A stretch of DNA of 64,000 bases from Latrodectus hesperus (GCA_037975125.1 CM075856.1:3866949-3930948), one strand, 5' to 3'. Positions 18,426 through 32,172 are shown, counted from the first letter of the stretch. A program made the numbers and translations. Notes: generated from the letters alone by a model not told the origin.

Positions 18426-18861
18426 AGCTGTTATATTAAGACCTTTGTTCAACGGGAAAATAAATAACTATTTGTAAGTTTAGCTCTTACAACACAAATG
18501 GGGATAAGAGCCAATTTATATTCTATTTTTCATCCACATATTTTCTTACCGTAAAAACTACATAAATCAGCATGTAAAAAAATATGATATTTTTATTAGA
18601 TACTCTGCACAGGGTTGAATTAAGTAAATATGCAGGGATTCTAATTGATATTAATGCCAGTTCATACATAACACATTGACACAGATTTGATGATACAAAT
18701 CTTAACACACATGAGCTATACAAAAAATTAAGTTTTCGATAAAAATCATGAAAAAATTCAACAAAAAAGTATTGTAAGTATATAAAACTGTATTAAACGA
18801 AACTATGGCATTTATGTTGAAGGATATACGTTAATGTTTCAAAGATAAATTTCAAACGTAC

Positions 18862-19016
18862 TTGCGGTATTTTGAACAGTCGCAGGAGATTGGCCACTTG
18901 GATGGAAGTGACACTGGACGCTGCACCCAGGACTCCAGATATTCTCTTGTGGCGGATGGATGGAGAAGATCCATCTTGACATCTGTAAGTGCCATCGTCA
19001 ATATTGCTTATGGAAC
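18862..19016 (-). CDS. mGluR-like receptor, coding exon 2
   Basis: 155 bases, completing Gly210 and encoding residues 211-261. Acceptor TTCTAG|GTTCC, donor CCGCAA|GTACGT. YRCQDG carries C222, matching the cysteine that in mGluR1 (C140) makes the disulfide between the two subunits of the dimer, so covalent dimerisation is predicted. ISGVLGAASSVTSIQVANLL and RLFKIPQ match the first lobe; S244 is the equivalent of mGluR1 S165, which contacts the ligand's alpha-carboxylate. The wording GA-SS-x-x-SI-VAN-LRLFKIPQ is closer to group II/III-type receptors than to group I. A Tc1-like element ends 76 bp upstream of the acceptor. Confidence 0.9.
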
Positions 19017-19092
19017 CTAGAATATAATATTTGTTTTTAAAAATGAAATTTTAGAAAAATTTAATCCAAAACATTTTATTTGCAATAAAATA

Positions 19093-20422
19093 CACTACTG
19101 GCCATTAAAATTGCTACACCAGGAAAGCGACACGCCACACACGTGAAATTTGCATGACCGGTAAAACTTGCTGTGATATGCAAATGATTAGATTTTCAGC
19201 GCATTCATACAAAGCAGGCGACAGTAGCGACATCTACAATGTGTATAAAACCAGAGATTTGACAGCAGTTTTCTCATACTCAATTTCCGTTTCAACGTTG
19301 TTTTTGGCAATGAAAGTTGTTGTAATCCTCGTGTAAGAAGAAGAAATGCCTATCAGCACGTGTCTGACTTTGATCGAGGAAGGATTATAGCCTACCGGGA
19401 TTGTGGTTTATCGTACCGCAATGTTGCTGCTCACGATCTCAGCGACCCCCAATCACTAACAGCAGAAAAGACAGACATCTTATCCGCATGGTCACAAGGG
19501 ATCGTACAGCCGCGTCACGAACCCTGAGTCGAGAAATGGGGTCATTTGCAAGGCAACAAGTTTCTGCTCGAACAGTTGGACGACATTTGCAGCAGCATGG
19601 ATTGTCTGCACGGCAACCATGGCTTCGGCTACCATTGACACTGCGTCACAGACAGGAGCGCCTTCAATGGTGTGATCAGCGACGAACCTGGACGCGGGAT
19701 CTTTACATCACGGCATCTTTACAGATGAATCTCGGTTCTATATACAGGACCATGATGGCCGCATCCTTGTTTGGAGGCATCGAGGAGAACGCGCATTGAC
19801 AGCTTGCATTGGACATCGCCATACTGGCCCATCTGCTGGAGTGATGGTATGGGGTGCCATTGGATACACCTCTCGATTACCTCTTTTTCGCATTACCGGC
19901 ACTTTGAACAGCAACCGTTACATTTCCAATGTGTTAAGGCCCGTGGTTCTGCCCTATCTTCGAGGCTTCTCTAATGCTTTGTTTCAACAGGATAATGCAC
20001 GACCGCATGTTGCCCGTACTGTTCTGAACTTCCTTGATACATAACAGTTTCGACTGTTACCCTGGCCAGCAACGTTCTCCTGATCTGTCACAAATTGAGA
20101 ACGTGTGGTCAATGTTTGCATAGCGATTGGCACGCCATCACTCACCATCCACTACTGTCGATGAACTGTGGCATAGTGTTGAAGCTGCAAGCACTGAGAT
20201 CCCCGTACATGCCATACAATCTCTGACTCCATGCTTAGGCGGATGAATGCTGTTATTGCAGCCAGAGGTGGCTGCTCTGGGTACTGATTTCTCAAGTTCT
20301 ATGGATCCTAATTTCCTGTAAATGTAGTCACATGTTCTTTCCACTATAATGTATGTGTCCAATAAATATCGTTTTGTTATTTGCATTCCTTCTTGATGTA
20401 GCAATTTTAATGGCCAGTAGTG
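19093..20422 (+). mobile_element. Tc1-like element, copy B (1330 bp, full length)
   Basis: Inverted repeats CACTACTGGCCATTAAAATT at both ends continue to about 28 bases, flanked by TA at 19091-19092 and 20423-20424. Same family as copy A at 2132, and full length where copy A has an internal deletion. The element is on the opposite strand to the receptor gene, and its left end is only 76 bp upstream of the exon 2 splice acceptor, so the insertion has been tolerated close to a branch-point region. Confidence 0.95.
19326..20287 (+). pseudogene. Tc1-like DD34E transposase, frameshifted
   Basis: The N-terminal frame reads RRRNAYQHVSDFDRGRI (helix-turn-helix start); its initiator ATG is mutated. 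A deletion of roughly 80 bases near 19440 shifts the frame into SQRPPITNSRKDRHLIRM and HLQQHGLSARQPWLRLP. A second shift near 19690 disrupts the first catalytic Asp region, and the frame is recovered from about 19796 (GHRHTGPSAGVMVWGAIGY) through FQQDNARPHVARTVLNFLDT, where a TAA replaces Glu. The shared TAG after the WSM(V/F)A region of copy A is also present (20120-20122). It ends GCSGY like copy A. Not functional. Confidence 0.9.
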
Positions 20423-20424
20423 TA

Positions 20425-22329
20425 TAAATTAAAAATTAAAAAATCTTGCTTTGAATAGTTAATTTCGCTGAAAGTTTTGGTTCAATATTTCTAAAAACAA
20501 TTACATAATATAAGTAGATAATTTCCGGAAACATACACATTAAAAATAATGCTTTTTATTCATGTAATAAATATTTTACGTGTTTATTTTTCATATATTT
20601 TAAACTTTTTTTATTACAGGAAAATTTAATAACAGCCATTGTATGAAGAAAATAATAATTCTATATTTTATATAGAATATGTTCTGAAAATGCAATACCA
20701 AATAATTTATCACACAATATTATCGACTTCTAACAGTATACATTAAAGTATATTTAAAATAGAAAAGGTTTCTTTACTATAAAAAATATAAAATAAAATA
20801 AATAATTTCATATTTACTGAAAAAGTTATTTTCTCTAATGTAAAAAAATAATAGTTCCTTTTTTTAAGATTGCACTTCACTATATATTATTTCAGATATG
20901 ATTTCACTTTCAAATACAAAAAGTTCCAAAATATGTTTCATAAACATTGTTCTTTCCTCTTATGAAATTTAGATTTATCTCATTATTTGTTACTTTCATT
21001 GATAAATTTATAATTATGTCATGCCAATTACTCTAAATATATAGCATACATCCATTAAAAACATTTCAGCTTTTGTATCATTCATTATTCAACTGATCAT
21101 AAAATGAACACTGATTGATATTTTTTGTTTTAATTGCTCTTCAATAACAAATTTCCCAATATCGACATAATTAGAAACACATAAGAAATTTAATTGTTTG
21201 ATAAACGTGAATTATGCACAATTTTAAATTTTCATAAGATAATGTATTTAACAGTAATCGTCAATGCAGTTCAATTTTAAAATTTTTAACATCAAATTTT
21301 TATACAATTTTAGCATACTTTTGCGTCAGATATTTCACTATAAAGATGCTTTTACCATATTAATTTTTTAAATAATAAATACTTTTTTAAGAAAAACTTG
21401 AACTACAAGCAATATTTATGAGTAATAATCAGTCGTAATGTATAAATTATTAAGTTAAATATATTTTTGAAATTTGCATAAGATTAATTTAATGTAGAGT
21501 AAAATAAAATTGCTAGCTGTTTCGCATAAAAATTTACTGTACAATTTAAAATTTTAAAATTCTATGCATTGAATTTAACAATATATTAAAATGAAGAAAA
21601 TGAGTAAATCAAAATAGTATCTGAATCTTATATATTTCAAAAATTTTTCAACATTATTTGAAATGTGAATGTCAAACTTAAAACAGTAGACTTTAATCAG
21701 ATTCAGAGAAAAAAAGATGCGATTGTGACTGCTGAATGAGATTACAAAATATTTTACGTCATGTTGAAATAACATTTGATCAAATAGAATATCGATCGGG
21801 TTGCACTAATTTAGAAGCACAAGTTGAAAGTTAAGTCTTTTATTTTTAGAAAAATCAGCAAATATGTATACCAAAGGATTCAGTTATGGCTAAAACATGA
21901 CTCGTTTTTCCCGTAACTAAAACTTCTTGCATGTGTTATCATGTATATTGTAATATAAGGGGTTAAAGGTGATAACAAAATGTGATTTTAATTTAACCAT
22001 TGGAGGTTGCTTGGGACTCATAGTCATCACATGCTTTAAAATTAACCAGTTTCGGAAAACCATGCAACTGTAATCAATCATAATTACAGTATCCGCTTGT
22101 CTAACAGTCCTCTTGTAATGGACATTGTCATTTTTCATCTGCTGTTCCTTTCTTTGTTTGAAACAATCACTTGCTGAAGTTCATAAGCTATCAGGAGTAA
22201 CTATGCGGCCCATGCGACCAGTATTCATTAAAGATTTCTTCTATAAGTAGCTCAGTTATGTTTTGCAAAGTGCTTTCATACATTGTTTGCAGTTTTCTAA
22301 ACAATGATGTACTAACGTAAATCAGCTAG
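20425..22329. other. intron 1 sequence, no gene
   Basis: A/T-rich DNA between the Tc1 copy and the piggyBac-like relic. A somewhat GC-richer part at about 21900-22320 gave no recognisable protein or repeat family. Confidence 0.5.
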
Positions 22330-22900
22330 TGTTTGAAGAAGACTGAACTCTTGGATGAAGCTAACTTTTCTCTCTCTGCAAAATAATAATAATAATCAAT
22401 CAATAATGAATCTGCTGAAGAAATATACGGTTCTGAAGATAGTGATAATGAAATTGAAAATAGCGATGAAAATAACAAAGAAACTGAATTAGAATAAAAA
22501 AAATACTTAAAAGCAAAAGTAAAACATCTTGAAATGGAGAAAAAATCAAAAATAAAAGCAATCTTAAAATTACATCATCAATTAAGTTGATAATAAAATA
22601 CAGAAATTATTCCATTCAATAATACAACAAAAAGAGGTGTAGATACCGTAAATGTAACGTGTGTAACATATTCTACCGTTTAAAAAACCAATAGATGTCA
22701 GATGTTTGCCTTTGTTGCATACTGAACAAGAAAAAAAGAAACATTAGAGGGGATCTAATGTCAACAAAGCATCCTCCAAAGCAATACAGAAATTTAAAAA
22801 AAATCCTTAAAACAATGCATTTTTCTTACAAAGCCATTAATGAAGACATAAAACATATACATTCCTTCTAGAGATCTCTGCGAAAAATAAAACAAATGAA
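22330..22900 (+). pseudogene. piggyBac-like transposase relic
   Basis: Frames on the plus strand give an acidic N-terminal stretch (ESAEEIYGSEDSDNEIENSD), typical of piggyBac transposases. After a gap comes IIPFNNTTKRGVDTVNVTCV followed by TYSTV and a stop, then KTNR. This matches the conserved YNxTKGGVDTxDxxxxxYS...RTxRW block near the last catalytic Asp. The middle of the DDE domain is missing and stops are frequent, so only a decayed, internally deleted copy remains. Ends and TTAA target sites were not identified. Assignment rests on one conserved block and the acidic region. Confidence 0.5.
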
Positions 22901-24542
22901 ATCAATTCAAGTTAATCAGAACACATTCAATTTCAAATAAGAAGTCTCAACCTTAACAATGTATTATTTTTCCGAAATCCAATGATAATACAATTGCCAT
23001 TTTTAGCGCAAAATGCAAGAGCTTTAATTGCAAAAATCATTTTTCTTGTGTTTGTTAGAAACATATATCAATTCAGAATCTTTATTTTAAGTTTATGATT
23101 CTACTTTCATAATTTATGTTTTATTTCTTTAAAATATGTTTAATTTCTTTAAAAAAGCATTAAAAACTATTTTTGTAAGATATATTTGTAGTTTCCAAAT
23201 AAAAAGGTGATCATTGTTTATGATTAAAAATACTTTTTAAATGTATAGGTCAGTTTTTAATAAATTTGATTTGAGTGAACAAATCATAATAGAGGACCAT
23301 TAATAACAATGTCATTAACGCATCTTCTGCCAGATTAACCATGAAGATTTTGGTTTATAGCACGTGAAATAATAGAGAATATAATCAAAAATTCGCTCTT
23401 ATAAAATAACTTCAATTGTTGACGTATTTGAAAAAGTCAATTTTATGATTTAAATTTTAACTATGGCCCAGCAATTATTTTTAATGCATTTATTATTTTT
23501 AATGTTTTACAACCAATATTAATTGTATATATTATTGTTAAGTTGTATTGTTCAAGAAAATTTCCTAATTATTTAAAAATTATTACAAGATAAGAATAAT
23601 ACGATTTAAAAATAATACAAGAAAAAGATAAGTGACAAATTGTCACACATAACTCTATCAGAATTATGACATGGAATTATTGAGACTCCAGATTCATGTA
23701 TGTAGTTATTTAAGATTTAATTTTTAAGTCCTTAATTTATTCAAGCTTCTATCACTTCATTGTAATGTATTTTAATTTTCCTTGAATGACAGTCTCCATA
23801 TTACTTAAGACAAGAAACATTTTCTTTGAAATTAAAATAACAAAGTAATCTAAAAGTGAAGTAAAGGACAACAAAGTGCTGAAAATGTCAGCGAAAAAGT
23901 TCAGAAACAAATCACGACTTCTAAAGTGCAATTATTACTATTTAAGTATCTGCAATATACCATTTAGAAAATTTCATTTTGAAAATAATAATTAAAAGTA
24001 AAAAATGCAAAAACAGCCTAGCTAATTTTAAGCCACTTTTCAAACTGATTTTTACGATACAATCTTACATAAAATATAAAATGAGAGAGGATAAAATTAT
24101 AAATTCTCATTTACATTATTCTAAAAAAAGGAGTGAGAAATGTACTCATACTTTCTCTATTCCTGTAATGCAAATACTTATACGTAGATGGAGAATTCTA
24201 ATTATTCTGAGACACATTTCACATATATTGAAGAAACTTTCCCTTAAGAAATAAATGGAACTGATTGTAAAAACACCTCTAGACATATATATTTTGTCTC
24301 CACAAATAATTTTTGAAGATATTAGCTAACCTAATAATACAATTAGCTTTGTTATAATCATAAAGGCCATATATTTAGCTTTTCCAAATGTTTTATCTCC
24401 ATTGTAAGTAAAGTGTACTTTTTTTTTGGTAATTCGATTCAAAAATGTATCTTCTATTAAATCAATTTAATATGATGTCACTACAGAATATAGCTAATAA
24501 TATATATTTAACCACTTTCATTACTACTTTCATTCACATCCA

Positions 24543-24633
<91 letters not shown>

Positions 24634-26929
24634 TGAAATTGCTTAATCCTATGCGTTATAACTAATTAATAAGTAAATTTTTCAGATTGCTGTAATACTT
24701 ATTTCAAAATTAACAGAAAAATATAAAGAAATAAAATAAAAGCAAAGCACAAAATATACTTAGGAACAAAATAAAAAAAAAATAAAACATATTATTCCCA
24801 ACTTAGTAATGATAAAATTCACACCTTCTGAAATTACTATTAAAATGTTTGCTATAACTGATCAAGACTAAAGTTCTAAAGTAATAAATTTGAATATTTT
24901 AAATGAACTTTTACACAAATATTTATAAATAAAATATTTTTCTTTAAAACAGCACTAGTTTAGGGAATATGGAATTCACCCAAAAGATGATAATAATCTC
25001 TTGAGTGATAAAACTTAAAGAGAAGAAGACTTTTTAAAAAAAAGTGAAACTGAAAAATATTTTGCTAATATACATAAATTTTTAAAACATCAAAATTACA
25101 TTTGTATTATAATTTATTGTATAAATAAGTTATTCTCTAGGGAAAAACTATAAGTTATTTCTTGAGTCAAACAAAAATTGTTTTGGCAATGATAAATATA
25201 TTTACATAAATCACATAACTTAACATTTCAATTTCAGCAGTATACTTTAAATTAGAAACAATTTACAATGTTTCAAAAAATTGTATTAATTAAACCTAAA
25301 TTTGTATTATAATCCCAATTATTCAGACAGAAATTACTTCGATAAGCATTTCAGAGGAATTTCTTTTTATTTGATTTATACTTCTCATGAGAATATCATT
25401 ACATTTGAGATCTTAATTTTGATTTTTACGTTAATTAAAAGAGTTATTTTACATATGATTTGTAACAAGTGATATCATGTATTTATATTTATTTATATTT
25501 TCGTTAATAGAGATTTTTCAAATATAATGATGTTTTTAAACTGCACTGAAAAACCTTAGTTATAATCATAAAGTCACATCAATTTACAATATTAAAGTCT
25601 CTACTGAAATAATTTTTCAAGAAGTCCTTAAATAATTATATAATTCATTAATTCACTCTAACGCATTTGGAACCCTTAAAAAGAGTGTTTCATGATATTT
25701 TGGATATTATATATGTAAAACATAATGCATTTTTATGTCATAAATGCATCGAAAACGGTTCATTTGTTATGAATAAAATCTTATGATAGTTCATTCTGGA
25801 TAAGTTAGAAAATTATTTGTTATTTTAAAATGATTATATTTAGATGATACATGATAAATATAAAATTAAGTATTTTTTTTTCAAATAAATTTAAATATTT
25901 ATTTCCAGAATTGAAAGATATTAGTTGATAAATTTTAATATTCTTAAATTTAAATTGATGACATTTTCATAAGAATACTATAATATAAATTTAATATGAA
26001 TTGCCTCTTATATATATACGTATATTATTAAAAACAAATATTGATCTATTTATCTTAAAAACAGGGAAGTATTAATACTAATATCTAATTCTTTGTAGAC
26101 AAAATGCAAGACATATATAAAAATTTGCAATACATTACACGCCACATATTCAAGATCTAATTACACTGATTACTTAAAATTACTGAATTTAATTCAAAAG
26201 TGTATGAACACAAATATTAAATGTATTTTTGTTGCTCAAATGCATCTGAAAGTCTATTATTTTTTTTACAAAAATACGAATATGCTTCATTTGTTGAAAA
26301 TGAAAATCAAAGTAAAGTTAGACTATAATATTCCATGAACCAAAAACTGTTTCGTTCCTTTAGAAATAGAATAAATAAATGTATGGTAAAAATAAAGTTT
26401 TTGAAATCCATTTTTATGTAAATGTCTTATTAAAAGTCATTAAAATGAGTGCAAAATTAGAAATATAATAATTTATAATAAATACATTTCTTATATTCAG
26501 ATTTTTCAAATAATATTTTTATTATATTATAAAATTTAATGGATAGTTGTTAAATTAAGAAATATTGTAAATGTTTTGTAAAGAGTTTGAACTATTGCTC
26601 TTGTTACCATAATATGTTGTAACATTAAGCATTCTATATGCAATATAAAAATTCATGGTTTAAACACTCTTTTATTATTCCTTTCAAGATTCTAAAATTA
26701 GTGCTAAAAGATTATGTGCAAAAAGTGAAGAAATGTTTTGAAATTTAATTTATAATTCAATTATGGCCTTGCTTAGTTTTGTCATAGGTATGCAATAAGC
26801 AAAACATATTAAAATTGATATTTCTTAATTCAATTTGTTGAATAAATACTAATTAAATTTATCTAACTTCTGCAATGAGAGAGATTATTAAAATAATAAA
26901 AACAGCTTAGATTTATATGAAGAATCATT
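22901..26929. other. intron 1 sequence with a (TA)n tract
   Basis: A/T-rich DNA. A (TA)n microsatellite of about 88 bp lies at 24545-24632. The 91-codon open frame at 23979-24254 has no domain and its composition (Lys, Ile, Ser) is what AT-rich sequence gives by chance. Confidence 0.6.
24545..24632. repeat. (TA)n microsatellite
   Basis: Perfect TA dinucleotide tract of about 88 bp inside intron 1. Confidence 0.97.
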
Positions 26930-27800
26930 TATTAGTATGAAATACGACCTTTAGATGTAATACAGCTTTTATCCGAAACAAAATTGATTCACATAAGTGC
27001 TGAATGATGTTTAGAGGAATATCATACCATTTTTCATAGAGAAATTTTGAAAGTTCTGTGTGATGGATACAAGCAGAGAATATAAATTTCTTTTTAAACA
27101 CATATTAAGTAGGTTATAAAGTTTCATTTTGATGGAAGTATGGTGACTGTGAGGGCCAAAGTCAATATTGAACTTTATCCTCGTGTTCATCAAACCATGA
27201 TTGGACATGCCCTGGTGATTGAATATGAGAAAAATCATTTTCTAAAATGCCCTCTTCTCCTGGAATCAAAGTTTGCATCGTAAGAGAGACATAGTATAAG
27301 TTTCTCGATATTTCTACACAGTGATCCTTCTTTTTAGGGCTAAACTAGACCTTCAGAAAGGTACCATCTACCTGCTCATGTCATGACAAACCCACCTCCA
27401 TGTTTACACTTAACAATCGCAATCAGTCGATTGTGAATGTGTCCTGCTGCAGGGAATTGTTTGAGAGACAATTTGTCTTTTTTTCACTTATCAGTTGACC
27501 ATTATTTGTTATTGCAACACAGCTGTAGACGATACTTGACATCAATACTTGTGACAAGTCACTTTTTAATAGCTACACTGACATGGATAAGAGTTTATGA
27601 AGTTTTCTAACTTTAATTATTCACTTTCAAAATTGCAGGTGATGGCCGAGCTCTACAGGCCATTTTATCGCAGCTGTTCTGTTTTTAGACATGACAATCC
27701 ACATTATACTCGTTGGTCTCCTTATTAGTCTTCACTTTCCATTCACTACTTTGCTTTGACTAACGTGTCTTGCCGAAATTAGTCATGTTTTTGGATTCCA
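26930..27800 (-). pseudogene. degraded Tc1-like transposase
   Basis: Read on the minus strand across several frames: KHGGGFVMT then a stop and AGRW (matching KHGGGSVMVWG), SWFDEHEDKV, WPSQSPYFHQNET (in place of WPSQSPDLNPIE), and near the end EKWYDIPLNIIQHLCESI with RIKAVL. These are in the order expected of a Tc1-family DDE domain and C-terminus. The first and third catalytic positions are altered or lost and many stops intervene. It differs in sequence from copies A and B, so it is a second, older Tc1 family. Terminal repeats were not found. Confidence 0.7.
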
Positions 27801-30800
27801 TGCTCCTAGGAACGCCTAAAATTTAGGATATTTCATTCATATTCGCTAAATGTTAATCTGAAAAATCTGATAAGTCCGACATTCTACATTTAAAAAATGT
27901 CAAAAATTTGAGAACTTAAATGAAGCTAAAACATATTATTAGAATGTGTACATTTATTCATATAAGTGTTTATATTATAATATTTTTATAAGAAAATTCG
28001 TTAGTTATTATTATGTTTTTATGCTTAAGAAGCACACTCAAAAACGTGACTTTTATTCATAGGTGTGTTTTTCATTATTGTGATAACCACCTGTGTAACA
28101 TGAAGAACATTACTTTCTTTCTAACTTTTTTGTATAATTTTAATCAGTTAAATTGACTTGCATAATTAATTTTAATATATTTAAATTGTATGTATGTTAC
28201 AGTTGTACTTATGTATGAAAGGTCATAGTTCAAATATTACAGTTAAAGTGTGAAATGTTCATTTAATTAAGTAAGCTTGGGAAGATCTCTTTCCAAATTA
28301 ATTAAATTTAATCCTTTATATTAGAAAATGGTTTAAAAACATTTTCTTTCATTCTTTATGATTCATATGATTATGATAAATCTATACGTATAAGTGAATT
28401 GTATGTCTTTATAAGAGCATTTTGATGTGCATAAATTAAAGTAAATTCTAAAAGCTTAAATACAGTTTAAATCCACAAATAATCTTCTGAATTTACTTGC
28501 AGTTAAACACATTTTAGTTTAAATATTCTTTCAAAATAAAAAATAAGGTATTATTAGTGTAATAACATTTGCGTTAATACACCAGATTTAGATTCCAGAA
28601 TTAATAGGCAAACTCTTAAAAACTTTGCATTTTATAGTTTAATTATAGTTTAGTGTATTATTTAAAAGAATGATTTTTAAAAAATCATATTGTTTAAATT
28701 TTGTTTGCATATTATTACGCTAACAGACATTATAAAAATATTTTTCTTTATTGAAATTAAAAATACAGTCTTATGTCTTAAAAAGTATTTCAGATAAAAA
28801 TAATATATCTACGGTTAATATTTTAATGATATCAAAAACAAATTTCCCCTTTTAATTTACGTAAGAATAAATTAATAATCAAAAGTTAAAAATACAATTT
28901 TGATTACTTTTTTAATAATACATTTTTGACAAAAAATAAATTGATTTCCATGAAAAACTTAATGTTTATGTAAATAATAATTTGACTTAATATGATTAGC
29001 TTTAATTTGAAATGATTTTAAGTGTTAATTTTTTAATACACCGGAAACAATTTATATTGATTTTATAATATTGAATATGCAATTTCAAAAATAAAATGTT
29101 TCAGACTTTTATTAACTGAATGACAATCAAGTTTCTAAACTTTTTTTATGGGAGAATTATTTAACTACTTTATATCCGTTGTAAGAATAAAAATAAAGTT
29201 TTTTTTTCATTTTTATTTTTTTTAAAATTAATAATTTGTATTTTATCAAAATTAAAGTTTTATATTCCTCTCCTAGTAATACTCTCTTATTTTTTCTAAC
29301 ATATTATTAATATGGCGTAACATTAAATTTAGAGAATAATACTTTATTTATCAATATTCTTAAGCAATATAAACTTAATTTTAGATTTCTGTGAATTGAA
29401 AATTATTGTTTCTTTCTAGAAATATATCAAATAAAACTTTGAGATTAAGCAAGATATCAACAATAAATTTTTAAATTAATATATTCCCAGAAAATTAAAC
29501 TTAAAACGAAATTTACTATCTTTATTTCATTATTTGAAGATAAATCATGCATGTAGTTATATCTTATTTATTTTTTCATTAAATTTAATTTAAAAATAGT
29601 TTGCATTTTTATAAAATAGAAAGGTTTCATAAACAATTTTCTTTTATGTTATGATTCAATGAATGGAAAATTATCACTAACTTACATAGTGTCAGAATAT
29701 TCAAGACAAATTACCTCTAGAACTACAAAACTAGCTTATGAAATTAAATAATAAACTGTAAACATCTTTAACACTGTTAGATATATCAGAATCAAGAATT
29801 TGAGAGATTTAATTTTCTATCTTATATCTGTTTATTAATTATATTATATCTTATATCCATATATTAAATAAATTACTCATAAATTAAAATTTTTTACAAT
29901 TCTGAAGTGTTCAAAGAGGGTTACAAGGAGGAAAAGGGGAAAGTTTTTAAATATACATTTTACATTCATTAATTACAATTTTTATGAGTAATGTGTTTAT
30001 TAATAATGCAAATAATATAAGTTCTCGATACATTAGTTTTTAATTTTAAAATGAAATATTTCTTACATTTAAATATTCTCGCATGAAAAATTAGTATGAT
30101 TAAAGTAATATACTTGAATTGAGGGTTTTAGAAAAGAATTGCATTACGAAATAATTGGATTGAATTTAAAAACTGGATGTCATTCAGTTTACAAAATGAA
30201 TTGCATTTATATTTTAATGCTGATAAATAACTAGAGTTTTGCATCAATAGATTTCGCTTAGTGGAAATATTTTTCATTATGGATTTATTTACTTTCATCT
30301 CTACAAAGATTTCTGCATTAATTAAATAGTAACATAAGCCTCAAGGTTATGTTACAAGCATTTAGCATTCCAATTTTTGGAATGAAACTGTGTAAAACAT
30401 GTTCAATTATACAATTAAAATAATACGTAGTTAATAGAATAGAATAAAATATATATACCTGTAACACATTATTGTTAATATTAAAATTGTAACATAAACT
30501 ATTTATTCAGCTTTCATTCGGAAAAATTAAAATTCTCAATTAGATGATTAAATCTTCTCAATTAATTAAAAATCAAGAAATTCTAAAAAAATATCATTGT
30601 AACAATCTTAAATTAATTTATGAATTCTGTATTTCACGTAAGCTCTGAAATTACATGAATATTTACATTTATAACTGCAATTATTTAAAAAATGATATAA
30701 TTTATAAAAGAAACTATATAAAGTTTATAAAAAAACTTTTTTCTTAAAAACTGTTTCGTAATTAAGGATATGAATGTATTGCAAAACACAAAACTTTTAA

Positions 30801-30960
30801 AAATAAATTATAATTTGTAAATATAGTTGGCATTCCAATAAAAACATTTCATCATATTTTGAAATAAGAAAGAATTATTAGTGTAAGAGAAAATATTTTG
30901 AAGCCAAAACTTTAGATATAAGTAATATATTTTCGTTTTTTAACGAAGATAATATACGTA
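27801..30960. other. intron 1 sequence, no gene
   Basis: Strongly A/T-rich; no open frames of interest, no recognised repeats. Confidence 0.6.
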
Positions 30961-30962
30961 TA

Positions 30963-32170
30963 CGAGGGTCACTCTGAAATTTTTGAGATACAACTAGGTT
31001 TTTAAAGTTATACTTACAAAATTTTAGGTATGTTCAAAGTAGTCTCCTCCAGCATCAATGCACTTTTGCAAACGAATTTTCCACAGATTAAATGCCTCAA
31101 GCCATTCATTTCTTCGAATAGATGAAAAAATGCATTTATAGCCACATCAATCTCTTCTTCTGAATGAAAACGACGTCCATGTAAGTTCTTTTTTAGATTA
31201 AAGACTAACTAAAAGTCGCACATAGGTGAATACGGTAGATGTTCGATCACTTTAATTTGTTTTTGTATAAGAAACTCAACTGTTAATCCGGCTGTATGTG
31301 AAGATGTATTGTCATGGTGAAGCATTAGTCCCCTAACATTCAGTTCTTGTAGAATTTCTGGAAGACATTTAGTGGTATACCAGTTTGCTGCTACTGTCTT
31401 CTGTCCTTCCAACTTGATGGCTTTGACCAATCCCGTACTTTTGAAGAAAACGGCATACATCACTTTTTTCAGTGCGCGTTGTTTTTTCACCATTGTCGGC
31501 GTGGGATCATCTTCTAAGACCCATACTTTGCTTTCTTGGCGTGTTGGAATGTCAAAAAACAGTATGTACGTTTCATCACCTGTTACAATTTTAGAAATGA
31601 TGCGGTGGCGACTATCATTCAGCATATTAAGAGTTTCTTTACTGATTCTGACACAACGTCAAACTATTTTTTCATATGTAATTCTTCATGAATGATTTTG
31701 TGTATGGCTGCGGATCCAATGTTAAGTTCCTTCTGTATCATTTGATAGGTACAGCGATTATCATCCATTAACATTTTTCGTATGGCAGACACATTATCCG
31801 GGATTACTGCCGACGGCGGCCTTCCTGTGTGTTCTTCATCCTGAAGAAAATTGCGACCTCTTCTAAATTCTCTAAACCATCTGAATACTGTAGCTGGAGA
31901 TTCATCACCAAATGCTAATTGCAACCGTTGAACGCATTCTTCTTGATTTAATCCTGCTTTGAAATCGTAGAAAATCATAGCGCGAAAATGTTCTCGCGTA
32001 AACTCCATTTTTTCTTCTGTTTAAAATTTATTCCACGCTAAACAAGTTGAAGTAAGTCAGTAAAAAATCGTCTTCTGTGTTAAAATACTTTGTACTTTAA
32101 ATTTAAACCATTATTTTTATTTTGTAAATTCTAGTCTGCGCATATCTCAAAAATTTCAGAGTAACCCTCG
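30963..32170 (-). mobile_element. mariner element (1208 bp) with intact inverted repeats
   Basis: Ends begin CGAGGGTCACTCTGAAATTT and, at the other side, CGAGGGTTACTCTGAAATTT on the opposite strand, with TA duplications at 30961-30962 and 32171-32172. Near full length for mariner. It is on the same strand as the receptor gene. It belongs to a different mariner family from the element at 5551, judging by both ends and transposase. Confidence 0.95.
31024..32008 (-). pseudogene. mariner (DD34D) transposase, frameshifted, catalytic spacing shortened
   Basis: Starts MEFTREHFRAMIFYDF at 32008 with the mariner N-terminal helix-turn-helix (FKAGLNQEECVQRLQLAFGD, then TVFRWFREF and RRGRNFL) and continues to HEELHMKK. 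It then breaks (31626-31670), with several residues missing. The second piece starts NDSRHRIISKIVTGDET, with the first catalytic Asp in TGDET and the second in LHHDNTSSHT. HLPYSPMCDF then has three residues fewer than the usual YSPDLxPCDF, so the gap to the third Asp is 31 instead of 34, and it is followed by a stop. The remaining C-terminus (HGRRFHSEEEIDVAI) persists in shifted frames to a TAA at 31024. Inactive. Similar proteins are often labelled SETMAR-like in databases. Confidence 0.9.
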
Positions 32171-32172
32171 TA

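Noticed and set aside
23979..24254. 91-codon Lys/Ile-rich frame
   Set aside because: No homology seen and composition driven by A/T content.
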